This document shows, in pieces, positions 5,338 through 11,176 of a stretch of DNA of 11,176 bases. The first letter of the stretch is position 1. Each line of letters starts with the position of its first letter. The notes below the pieces were generated by a model. The model ran no database searches. It had not been told where the DNA came from and saw nothing but the letters and a program-made list of their open reading frames with translations. The stretch comes from Thalassospiraceae bacterium (GTDB taxonomy: Bacteria; Pseudomonadota; Alphaproteobacteria; Rhodospirillales; Magnetovibrionaceae). Location: assembly GCA_030637205.1 (NCBI GenBank), contig DAOVVL010000031.1, forward strand, positions 1 through 11,176. The letters run 5' to 3'. The position numbers and the translations under genes are program-made.

Positions 5338-7323
5338 TTACTTTTTATCGGCGTCCGCATCTGCCTCAGTATCAACATCGGCTTCGGCTTCGGCATCGGG
5401 CTCAACTTCTTCAAAGTCGGCATCGACCACCTTGGCATCGTCGCCGGGCTGGCCTTCTGCGCCCTCGCCACCTTCGGGCGCTTCAGCGCCTTCTGACGCG
5501 GCGCTTGCTTCCTGCTCAGCCTTGTACATGGCTTCACCCAGTTTCATGGTCGCCTGCATCAATGTATCGGTCTTGGCTTTGATGGTTTCGGCGTCCGCGT
5601 CTTCGGCTTCCATCGTTTCCTTCAAATCTTTGATGGCGTCTTCGATGGCGGTTTTTTCTTCATCGCCAACCTTGTCGCCGTGTTCCTTCAGGTCGTGTTC
5701 GGCCTGATGAACCAGGGCTTCTGCGTGGTTGTTGGCATCGACCAGTTCGCGGCGCTTTTTATCTTCGTCGGCGTGCTCTTCAGCGTCTTTCACCATGCGT
5801 TCGATGTCTTCATCGCCCAGTCCGCCGGAAGCCTGGATCGAAACCTGCTGTTCCTTGCCGGTGGCTTTGTCCTTGGCAGACACGTTGACGATGCCGTTGG
5901 CATCAATATCAAACGTCACTTCAATTTGCGGAATGCCGCGCTGTGCCGAGGGAATGCCGACCAGATCAAACTGGCCGAGAATCTTGTTGTCCGACGCCAT
6001 TTCGCGTTCACCCTGGAACACACGGATGGTTACCGCGGTCTGGTTATCTTCCGCCGTGGAAAATACCTGGCTTTTGCGGGTCGGGATCGTGGTGTTGCGA
6101 TCGATTAGGCGTGTAAACACACCGCCCAGCGTTTCGATACCAAGCGACAGCGGCGTCACGTCCAACAGAAGAACGTCTTTCACGTCGCCCTTCAACACAC
6201 CGCCCTGAATGGCCGCGCCAATGGCAACCACTTCGTCAGGGTTCACACCCTTGTGCGGTTCACGACCGAAAAACTCTTTTACCGTTTCGATCACCTTGGG
6301 CATACGGGTCATGCCGCCAACCAAAATCACTTCCTTGATTTCAGACGGGGTCACACCGGCATCTTTCATTGCAGCCCTGCACGGATCAATGGTGCGCTTG
6401 ATCAGGTCGCCAACAAGGCTTTCCAGCTTGGCGCGCGTCATCTTCACGTTAAGGTGCTTTGGCCCTGCGGCGTCGGCGGTAATGAACGGCAGGTTCACTT
6501 CGGTTTGCGTGGCGGAAGACAATTCGATTTTTGCTTTTTCGCCTGCTTCTTTCAAACGCTGCAGCGCAAGTTTGTCCTGGCGCAGATCAATGCCTTGTTC
6601 TTTTTTGAATTCTTCAGCCAGGAAATCAACAATGCGCTGATCGAAGTCTTCGCCGCCAAGGAACGTATCGCCATTGGTGGATTTAACTTCAAAAACGCCG
6701 TCGCCGATTTCAAGAATTGAAACATCGAACGTGCCGCCGCCCAGATCGTAAACGGCGATGGTGCCGGTTTCATTTTTTTCCAAACCATACGCAAGTGCAG
6801 CTGCGGTCGGTTCGTTGATGATGCGCAGCACTTCAAGGCCGGCGATTTTACCTGCGTCCTTGGTGGCCTGGCGTTGGCTGTCGTTGAAATAAGCTGGAAC
6901 CGTGATGACGGCTTGGGTCACCTTCTGGCCGAGGTGGCTTTCGGCGGTTTCTTTCATTTTCTGCAAGATGAATGCGGAAACCTGACTGGGCGAATATTTT
7001 TCGCCGTGTGCCTGGACCCATGCGTCGCCGTTATCACCGCTGACGATGGTGTAAGGCACCAGGTCCTGATCCTTTTTGGTCAGCGGATCATCAAAGCGAC
7101 GACCGATCAGGCGTTTGATGGCCGACAGTGTGTGTTCGGGGTTGGTCACGGCTTGGCGCTTGGCGGGCTGGCCGACCAGACGTTCACCGCTTTCAGTGAA
7201 TGCCACCATCGAAGGCGTGGTGCGTGTGCCTTCGGAATTTTCAATCACCTTGGTATCTTTCCCATCCATGATGGCGATACACGAGTTGGTGGTGCCCAGA
7301 TCAATACCGATAACCTTGCTCAT
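5338..7323 (-). CDS. dnaK: Molecular chaperone DnaK (Hsp70)
   Basis: DnaK is the ATP-driven chaperone that binds exposed hydrophobic segments; it works with the neighbouring DnaJ and GrpE. The protein is 661 residues from ATG 7323, which has GGAG eight bases upstream (7331-7334); an in-frame codon ten residues earlier would place the start before this site and before the conserved N-terminus MSKVIGIDLGTTNS. The ATPase domain spans about 1-382, with signatures GIDLGTTNS (6-14), VYDLGGGTFDVSIL (191-204) and VILVGGMTRMPKV (332-344). The conserved linker VLLLDVTP is at 383-390, the substrate-binding domain follows to about 505, then the helical lid. The usual end, VVDADFEEV, is at 632-640, after which 21 further residues are almost wholly Asp, Glu and Ala and end in Lys-Lys. 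E. coli DnaK is 638 residues, so this acidic tail is an extension. Confidence 0.98.
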   Translation of the reverse strand: MSKVIGIDLGTTNSCIAIMDGKDTKVIENSEGTRTTPSMVAFTESGERLVGQPAKRQAVTNPEHTLSAIKRLIGRRFDDPLTKKDQDLVPYTIVSGDNGDAWVQAHGEKYSPSQVSAFILQKMKETAESHLGQKVTQAVITVPAYFNDSQRQATKDAGKIAGLEVLRIINEPTAAALAYGLEKNETGTIAVYDLGGGTFDVSILEIGDGVFEVKSTNGDTFLGGEDFDQRIVDFLAEEFKKEQGIDLRQDKLALQRLKEAGEKAKIELSSATQTEVNLPFITADAAGPKHLNVKMTRAKLESLVGDLIKRTIDPCRAAMKDAGVTPSEIKEVILVGGMTRMPKVIETVKEFFGREPHKGVNPDEVVAIGAAIQGGVLKGDVKDVLLLDVTPLSLGIETLGGVFTRLIDRNTTIPTRKSQVFSTAEDNQTAVTIRVFQGEREMASDNKILGQFDLVGIPSAQRGIPQIEVTFDIDANGIVNVSAKDKATGKEQQVSIQASGGLGDEDIERMVKDAEEHADEDKKRRELVDANNHAEALVHQAEHDLKEHGDKVGDEEKTAIEDAIKDLKETMEAEDADAETIKAKTDTLMQATMKLGEAMYKAEQEASAASEGAEAPEGGEGAEGQPGDDAKVVDADFEEVEPDAEAEADVDTEADADADKK

Positions 7324-7352
7324 CTTGTTTCTCCGTCTTTGATCGCGTTTCA

Positions 7353-7371
7353 AGGGCCGGTTGGTGGCCCT
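7353..7371 (-). promoter_or_regulatory. Hairpin in the dnaK 5' leader
   Basis: AGGGCC (7353-7358) and GGCCCT (7366-7371) form a perfect 6-bp GC-rich stem with a 7-base loop. It lies about 30 bases upstream of the dnaK ATG, within the leader expected from the promoter candidate at 7431-7459. It does not pair with the ribosome binding site, so it looks more like a stability element than a simple RNA thermometer. Confidence 0.35.
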
Positions 7372-7430
7372 GACGCTTAAATTTCAATGTTTAGCGGGTC
7401 GCATTATCTGGCGAACCCTGCTTGCGGCTT

Positions 7431-7459
7431 ATATAAGCCCGCATTTTTGGCTGCGCAAG
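7431..7459 (-). promoter_or_regulatory. Candidate heat-shock (sigma-32 type) promoter of dnaK
   Basis: On the minus strand CTTGCG (7454-7459) and CTTATAT (7431-7437) are 16 bases apart, close to the alphaproteobacterial sigma-32 pattern of a CTTG -35 and a CYTATnT -10. Read one or two bases on, TTGCGC with TATATA at 17 bases also suits sigma-70. Transcription would start near 7424 and give a leader of about 100 bases. The -10 is centred in the perfect 14-bp palindrome GGCTTATATAAGCC (7426-7439). The placement between grpE and dnaK fits independent heat induction of dnaK. Confidence 0.55.
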
Positions 7460-7495
7460 CGGGCTAGACCCCTTTTCCTTAATTTTTTGGGGTCT
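7436..7495. repeat. Two abutting inverted repeats of identical geometry between grpE and dnaK
   Basis: The first repeat has arms AGCCCGC (7436-7442) and GCGGGCT (7459-7465) with a 16-base spacer. The second starts at the very next base, with arms AGACCCC (7466-7472) and GGGGTCT (7489-7495), again with a 16-base spacer. The left arms match at five of seven positions. The first repeat encloses most of the dnaK promoter candidate. The spacer of the second is T-rich on the plus strand. They could form two hairpins at the 3' end of grpE mRNA, or act as DNA operators. Confidence 0.6.
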
Positions 7496-7510
7496 TTAGG
7501 GCGGTAACCC

Positions 7511-8314
7511 TCAAGTTTCCTGATCAATTTTGCCGCCGGTCTGGCCGCCGCCGGCTTCGTAAGGTGAATTTTGCTCAGCCTTTGGGCTTTCATCATCGCC
7601 GGGCGCGCTATCTGGCGCGGGCTTTTCAGCCTTGGGGCCACCGGTCGAAACCAGCACCTGCGCCGGACGCAACAGCCGGTCATGGATGGTAAAGCCCTGG
7701 CGGATCACCTGAACCACGGTGTTGGTCGCCACGTCCGGGTTTTCCACCTGCTGGACCGCCTCATGAAAATTATGGTCAAACGCCTTGCCTTCGGCTTCGA
7801 TGCGTTTAATGCCCTGACTTTCAAAAGCACCAAGCAGCGCCTTCATGGTCATATCGATACCGACATAAAGATTGTTGAGGTTTGTGTCGGCTTCGCGCGC
7901 TTCTTCGCTGACCGTCATCATGGCCATGCCTAAATTATCGGCGACCTGCAACATTTCGCGGGCAAAGTTGGCGGTGGCGTATTTGGATGCATCGGTTTTT
8001 TCGCGCGTCGCAATGCGCCGGGTGTTTTCAGCGTCGGCCAGCGTGCGCAATAATTTATCGTTCAGATCGCGCACCTGATCCTGTAAAGCTTCAACCGGAT
8101 CGACTTGTGCTTCATCTGCGGCCGCATCAGCTTCCTCTTCTTCACCGTCGCTTTCGGGTGCGGTTTCAGGATCCAAGCCCGCCTGCATTTCGGCATCGGC
8201 TTCGGCGTTGCCGTCCCCATCAGGTGTGCCATCCACATCCGCATCATCTGCGGACGGGGTTTCGTTTTCAGTATTTGCGGGCTCGATGATTTCTTCTTCG
8301 TTGTGGTTGTTCAT
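7511..8314 (-). CDS. grpE: Nucleotide exchange factor GrpE
   Basis: GrpE releases ADP from DnaK and is often a thermosensor. The protein is 267 residues, much longer than the 197 of E. coli. The family core is residues 72-225: a coiled-coil helix at about 72-125 (EALQDQVRDLNDKLLRTLAD), then the signature region FDHNFHEAVQQVENPD (179-194) and the beta domain with IHDRLLRPAQVLVS (210-223), which contacts DnaK. The first 75 residues hold 28 Asp/Glu, and there is no Lys or Arg before R82, so the N-terminus is a long, acidic, probably disordered arm. The last 40 residues are also polar and low in complexity. The ATG at 8314 has only a weak GAGAG-type site. It follows hrcA by 48 bases, in the usual hrcA-grpE pair, so co-transcription is likely. 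Confidence 0.97.
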   Translation of the reverse strand: MNNHNEEEIIEPANTENETPSADDADVDGTPDGDGNAEADAEMQAGLDPETAPESDGEEEEADAAADEAQVDPVEALQDQVRDLNDKLLRTLADAENTRRIATREKTDASKYATANFAREMLQVADNLGMAMMTVSEEAREADTNLNNLYVGIDMTMKALLGAFESQGIKRIEAEGKAFDHNFHEAVQQVENPDVATNTVVQVIRQGFTIHDRLLRPAQVLVSTGGPKAEKPAPDSAPGDDESPKAEQNSPYEAGGGQTGGKIDQET

Positions 8315-8331
8315 TTATATTTTGCTCTCAT
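8311..8331 (-). other. Six-codon upstream reading frame overlapping the grpE start
   Basis: On the minus strand an ATG (8329-8331) begins a six-codon frame (M-R-A-K-Y-K) whose TGA stop overlaps the grpE ATG in an ATGA arrangement. This could couple grpE translation to ribosomes ending the short frame, which would help given the weak ribosome binding site of grpE. A frame this short can occur by chance. Confidence 0.15.
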
Positions 8332-8362
8332 TAACTTTGCTCAGGTCTTATCCGATTAAGTC

Positions 8363-9403
8363 TTAGCCGATCAGGCGGCTGACCAGCCGCGCAGTATAAT
8401 CGACCATCGGGATGATGCGCCCGTAATTCATGCGCGTCGGTCCGATGACGCCAATGGCGCCGACGATCTGTTGGCGGGTGTCTTTATAAGGCCCCACAAT
8501 CAGGGAACAACCGGAATGTGCAAACAAGTTGTTGTCGGAGCCAATAAATATTTGCACACCATCGGCGGTGTCGGCTTTTTCCAACAAGCCTGCAAGGGCT
8601 TCCTTGGTTTCCAGCGCATCAAACAATGCACGGATGTGTTCCAGATCCTGGGACGCGGCGACGTCGTCCAACAAGTGTGACTGGCCGCGCACAATCAGTT
8701 GTGAACTTTGCCAGCCCCCTTCCCCGGACCACACCGCAATGCCTTCTTCAACGACTTTCTGGGTCAGCTGATCCAGCTCGGTGCGGTGTTCGCTCAGTTC
8801 GGTCTGGATACTTAGCAACGCTTCGTCCAGCGTGCGGCCAACCAACTTGGCCGACAGGTAATTGGTTGCTTCGACCAGCGCCGACGGCAACACGCCTTGG
8901 GGCAATTCAATAATGCGGTTTTCCACCACGCCGCTTTCGGTAACCAGCACCACCAGCGCGCGGCCCGGATTAAGTGCGACAAATTCAATGTGGCGCAGCG
9001 GGCTTTGGGTTTTGGGCGCAACCACAAGACCGGCACAATTGGAAAGACCGGACAGCGCCTGCGTTGCGCGCTCCAACATGCCTTCCAGTGACGCGCCCGA
9101 CGTTTTGCATTCGCCTTCGATGCTTTGGCGTTCATCATTGGTCAGGTTGCCGACTTCCAAAATGCCGTCGACAAATAATTTCAGGCCAGCTTCGGTGGGC
9201 ATGCGCCCGGCTGAAATGTGCGGCGAGTACAAAAGCCCCGCGTCTTCCAGATCAGAAAGCACGTTGCGAATGGTCGCCGAAGAAATTTCAATGCCGGGCA
9301 GGCGCGACAACGTGCGCGAGCCCACCGGTTCGCCGGTGTGGATGTAGCCATCGACCACCTTGCGAAATATTTCACGCGAACGTTCGTTCAGTTCAGAAAT
9401 CAT
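8363..9403 (-). CDS. hrcA: Heat-inducible transcription repressor HrcA
   Basis: HrcA represses heat-shock genes, classically groESL, by binding CIRCE inverted repeats, and its activity depends on GroEL. The protein is 346 residues, the normal length. The N-terminal winged helix is at about 1-80, with LNERSREIFRKVVDGYIHTG and SRTLSR, the recognition region SSATIRNVLSDLEDAGLL (41-58) and the wing SPHISAGRMPTEAGLKLFVD (60-79). The central GAF-like part follows, and the C-terminal signature GVIGPTRMNYGRIIPMVDYT is at 318-337. I chose ATG 9403, giving MISELNERSRE, the usual start; the frame stays open for 21 more codons upstream, but those codons cross the predicted hrcA leader. It is the first gene of the minus-strand heat-shock block and is divergent from rph. 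Confidence 0.97.
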   Translation of the reverse strand: MISELNERSREIFRKVVDGYIHTGEPVGSRTLSRLPGIEISSATIRNVLSDLEDAGLLYSPHISAGRMPTEAGLKLFVDGILEVGNLTNDERQSIEGECKTSGASLEGMLERATQALSGLSNCAGLVVAPKTQSPLRHIEFVALNPGRALVVLVTESGVVENRIIELPQGVLPSALVEATNYLSAKLVGRTLDEALLSIQTELSEHRTELDQLTQKVVEEGIAVWSGEGGWQSSQLIVRGQSHLLDDVAASQDLEHIRALFDALETKEALAGLLEKADTADGVQIFIGSDNNLFAHSGCSLIVGPYKDTRQQIVGAIGVIGPTRMNYGRIIPMVDYTARLVSRLIG

Positions 9404-9428
9404 CGGTCGCCCAAATTTGTTTTTCGTA

Positions 9429-9458
9429 CTTGATAGGCCAAACGCCAGCCTGATCAAG
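9429..9458. repeat. Inverted repeat with CIRCE-like spacing in the hrcA leader
   Basis: Arms CTTGATAGGC (9429-9438) and GCCT-G-ATCAAG (9448-9458) pair over 10 bp with a single bulged G at 9452, around a 9-base spacer (9439-9447). It lies just downstream of the predicted hrcA transcription start. The CIRCE element has 9-bp arms and a 9-base spacer, but its sequence (TTAGCACTC and GAGTGCTAA) is not present here or elsewhere in the window as far as I could see. It may be an operator, an mRNA hairpin or both. Confidence 0.45.
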
Positions 9459-9466
9459 CCGGGCAA

Positions 9467-9495
9467 AAAATAGTCCTGCCATGGGCCTTCGTCAA
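9467..9495 (-). promoter_or_regulatory. Candidate hrcA promoter
   Basis: On the minus strand TTGACG (9490-9495) and TATTTT (9467-9472) are separated by 17 bases, a good sigma-70-type arrangement. Transcription would start near 9460, about 57 bases before the hrcA ATG. The rest of the 192-bp divergent region must also hold the rph promoter; I could not pick a convincing one on the plus strand. Confidence 0.5.
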
Positions 9496-9595
9496 CGCAC
9501 GGGAGCTAAATACTCAAGGCTTTCGCCTTTACAGGGAACCTTGCGCCCAGTAGCCTCGGCCCCCAATTCAAACCCTAAAGCGGAGACTTCGACCC

Positions 9596-10315
9596 ATGAG
9601 ACCATCCGGCCGCGCCTTTGATGAAATGCGCCCGATCAGCTTTGAGACCCAGGTATCCAAGCACGCCGAAGGGTCTTGCATGATCCGCTTTGGCGATACC
9701 CACGTTTTGTGCGCCGCCTCGATCGAAACCCGCGTGCCGCCTTGGCTGCGCGGACAGGGCCGGGGCTGGGTCACGGCGGAATACGGCATGTTGCCGCGCG
9801 CCACGACCGAGCGCATGGGCCGCGAAGCGGCACGAGGCAAACAGTCGGGGCGCACCCAGGAAATCCAGCGCCTCATCGGGCGCTCACTTCGCGCCGTTAC
9901 CAATCTGGAACAAATGGGCGAGATGCAGATCACGGTGGATTGCGATGTTATTCAGGCCGATGGCGGAACCCGCACGGCGGCCATCACCGGGGCCTATGTG
10001 GCGCTGCATCTGGCATTTCAAAAGGCGATTGAGACCGGCATCCTTGAAACCCTGCCGCTGACCGATCAGGTGGCGGCGGTTTCATGCGGCCTTTACGAAG
10101 GCACGGCGTTGCTGGATCTGGACTATCCCGAAGACAGCGCCGCCGAAGCCGATACCAATTTCGTTTTGACCGGAACCCAGGGCATTGTTGAAATTCAGGG
10201 CACCGCTGAGGACTACCCGTTTTCCGAGGCCCAGTTCATGGAACTGCTGGCGCTGGCCAAACAAGGCGTTGGCGAGCTGGTGGTGCTGCAACGCCAGGCT
10301 CTGGCGCTGGACTAA
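9596..10315 (+). CDS. rph: Ribonuclease PH
   Basis: RNase PH is a phosphate-dependent 3'-5' exoribonuclease that trims tRNA 3' ends and forms a hexameric ring. The protein is 239 residues (E. coli 238) and starts MRPSGRAFDEMRPI, typical of the family. The phosphate-binding motif GRTQEIQRLIGRSLRAV lies at 85-101 with R86, and ADGGTRTAAITGAY at 121-134 with R126; both arginines fall at the E. coli numbers. VTAEYGMLPRAT (59-70) and TDQVAAVSCG (156-165) are further family blocks. GGAG lies ten bases before the ATG (9582-9585). Unlike the frameshifted rph of E. coli K-12, it looks intact. It is followed after 21 bases by rdgB on the same strand, a common pairing, so the two are likely co-transcribed away from hrcA. 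Confidence 0.98.
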   Translation: MRPSGRAFDEMRPISFETQVSKHAEGSCMIRFGDTHVLCAASIETRVPPWLRGQGRGWVTAEYGMLPRATTERMGREAARGKQSGRTQEIQRLIGRSLRAVTNLEQMGEMQITVDCDVIQADGGTRTAAITGAYVALHLAFQKAIETGILETLPLTDQVAAVSCGLYEGTALLDLDYPEDSAAEADTNFVLTGTQGIVEIQGTAEDYPFSEAQFMELLALAKQGVGELVVLQRQALALD

Positions 10316-10322
10316 GCCCTGC

Positions 10323-10329
10323 AAGGAGG
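10323..10329 (+). promoter_or_regulatory. Strong ribosome binding site that fixes the TTG start of rdgB
   Basis: AAGGAGG is a near-perfect Shine-Dalgarno sequence and lies seven bases before TTG 10337. No ATG or GTG start lies nearby in the frame, so it supports TTG as the real initiation codon. Confidence 0.85.
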
Positions 10330-10336
10330 CAGCCCT

Positions 10337-10963
10337 TTGGCCCAAGCAAGACATTTCGCAGGTGGAAAGTTGGTGTTGGCCAGCCACAACCCCGGAAAAG
10401 TGCGCGAAATTGCCGAATTACTCGCCCGTTGGGGAACCGAAATCATATCGGCAGGTGATTTGGGCCTGCCCGAACCCGTTGAAGATGGCCAAACCTTTGC
10501 CGCCAATGCCGAGATCAAGGCGCTGGCCGCCGCCACAGCCGCCAATTTGCCGGCGCTGGCGGATGATTCCGGGCTTTGCGTCACGGCTTTGGGCAATGAT
10601 CCGGGCGTTTTTTCGGCCCGCTGGGCGGGTAATGCCAAGGATTTCACCGTCGCCATGGAAAAAGTCGAAGCGGCACTTGATCAAGCCGCCAAGTCGGGAA
10701 ATCCGGATCGAAGCGCCCATTTTGCCTGTGCATTGACGCTGGCATGGCCCGATGGCCACACGGAAACCTTCGAGGGCCGCGTGGACGGGGCCATGATCTG
10801 GCCCATGCGCGGTGAACTGGGATTTGGTTACGATCCCGTATTCGTCCCCGATGGCTATGAATTGAGCTTTGCAGAGATGGAGCCCGCAGCCAAGCACGCC
10901 ATGAGCCACCGCGCCCGTGCGTTTGAGAAACTGGTCGCGGCATGCTTTCAAAGAGAAGATTAG
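10337..10963 (+). CDS. rdgB: dITP/XTP pyrophosphatase (RdgB/HAM1 family)
   Basis: RdgB hydrolyses deaminated purine nucleoside triphosphates (ITP, dITP, XTP) to monophosphates and pyrophosphate, keeping them out of nucleic acids. The protein is 208 residues (E. coli 197). Family motifs appear in order: LASHNPGKVREI (14-25) with the SHNPGK triphosphate-binding loop, EDGQTFAANAEIKA (49-62), ALADDSGLCVTALGNDPGV (73-91) with the acidic catalytic pair D76/D77, SARWAG (93-98), GELGFGYDPVFVPDG (159-173) and SHRARAF (190-196). Translation starts at TTG 10337 with the strong AAGGAGG site seven bases before it. It follows rph by 21 bases in a likely operon. In many alphaproteobacteria the next gene is hemW; it is not seen directly after the stop here, where an AT-rich non-coding stretch begins. 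Confidence 0.97.
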   Translation: MAQARHFAGGKLVLASHNPGKVREIAELLARWGTEIISAGDLGLPEPVEDGQTFAANAEIKALAAATAANLPALADDSGLCVTALGNDPGVFSARWAGNAKDFTVAMEKVEAALDQAAKSGNPDRSAHFACALTLAWPDGHTETFEGRVDGAMIWPMRGELGFGYDPVFVPDGYELSFAEMEPAAKHAMSHRARAFEKLVAACFQRED

Positions 10964-11176
10964 CGGCCTGCTTTTTAAGGCACTGATATAAAGCGATTTT
11001 TATTATTGAATTAAGATCATCCTTTTAATCTTATAGCCTGCTCACCCACAATATTTAGATTATCGCCTTGCGCTTAAATTGATACAAGTCCGGAAACCTA
11101 CGGCAGGCTTTGATTTGTAAATTTTGCGGTTTAACTTAAACGTCAGGCAACTGTTTCGATACCCGATTGTTGCGCA
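10964..11176. other. AT-rich non-coding right edge
   Basis: No convincing coding frame is seen in these 213 bases, which are clearly richer in A and T than the rest of the window. They contain a small AT hairpin, TAAGAT (11012-11017) with ATCTTA (11028-11033), and a wide inverted repeat, AGCCTGC (11035-11041) with GCAGGCT (11103-11109). GCCTGC also occurs at 10966-10971, just after the rdgB stop. A short T-run near 10997 could aid termination after rdgB, but there is no good stem before it. Several AT-rich hexamers could be promoter parts; none is convincing. Confidence 0.4.

Noticed and set aside
6874..7380. Open frames on the plus strand opposite dnaK
   Set aside because: They are shadows of dnaK, with no ribosome binding site and no family resemblance; dnaK on the other strand explains the region completely.
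7392..7420. Possible CIRCE half-site near TTAGCGGGTC
   Set aside because: Only the first five bases fit, and no matching GAGTGCTAA arm exists at the required distance.

Overview
The window reads as chromosomal core DNA of a free-living alphaproteobacterium, most likely Rhodospirillales-like. The basis is the protein style (HrcA, GrpE, DnaK, DnaJ, RNase PH and RdgB all align well by eye to that group), moderately high GC, the EI24-domain membrane protein and the HTH-Ogt alkyltransferase fusion. I cannot name a species. I see no phage, insertion sequence, CRISPR array, tRNA or rRNA.

Layout from left to right. Positions 1-225 are a divergent leader; its left side looks like the promoter and ribosome binding site of a gene that starts just outside the window on the minus strand. 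Then come two overlapping plus-strand genes, an EI24/CysZ-type membrane protein and a small lipoprotein. Convergent to them is nth (endonuclease III). Divergent from nth is an Ada-like alkyltransferase with an AraC-type HTH but no N-terminal methylphosphotriester domain. The rest of the left half and centre is a minus-strand heat-shock block read right to left: hrcA, grpE, dnaK, dnaJ, and then dapB (lysine and peptidoglycan precursor synthesis). Divergent from hrcA are rph and rdgB on the plus strand. The last 213 bases are AT-rich and hold no gene I can support.

The genes fall into two jobs. HrcA (repressor), GrpE (nucleotide exchange), DnaK (Hsp70) and DnaJ (J-protein) form a complete Hsp70 system with its regulator. 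Nth, the alkyltransferase, RdgB and RNase PH are genome and nucleotide-pool or tRNA maintenance genes that flank it; dapB is metabolic.

I found no wholly new system. The parts most worth a second look are regulatory. One is a pair of abutting inverted repeats with the same geometry (7-bp arms, 16-bp spacers) just upstream of dnaK, overlapping a good heat-shock-type promoter and a 14-bp palindrome on its -10. Another is an inverted repeat with CIRCE-like spacing but non-CIRCE sequence at the predicted 5' end of the hrcA transcript. A third is an apparently leaderless alkyltransferase gene followed by 29 in-frame sense codons after its stop. Strongly acidic extensions on GrpE and DnaK are also notable.
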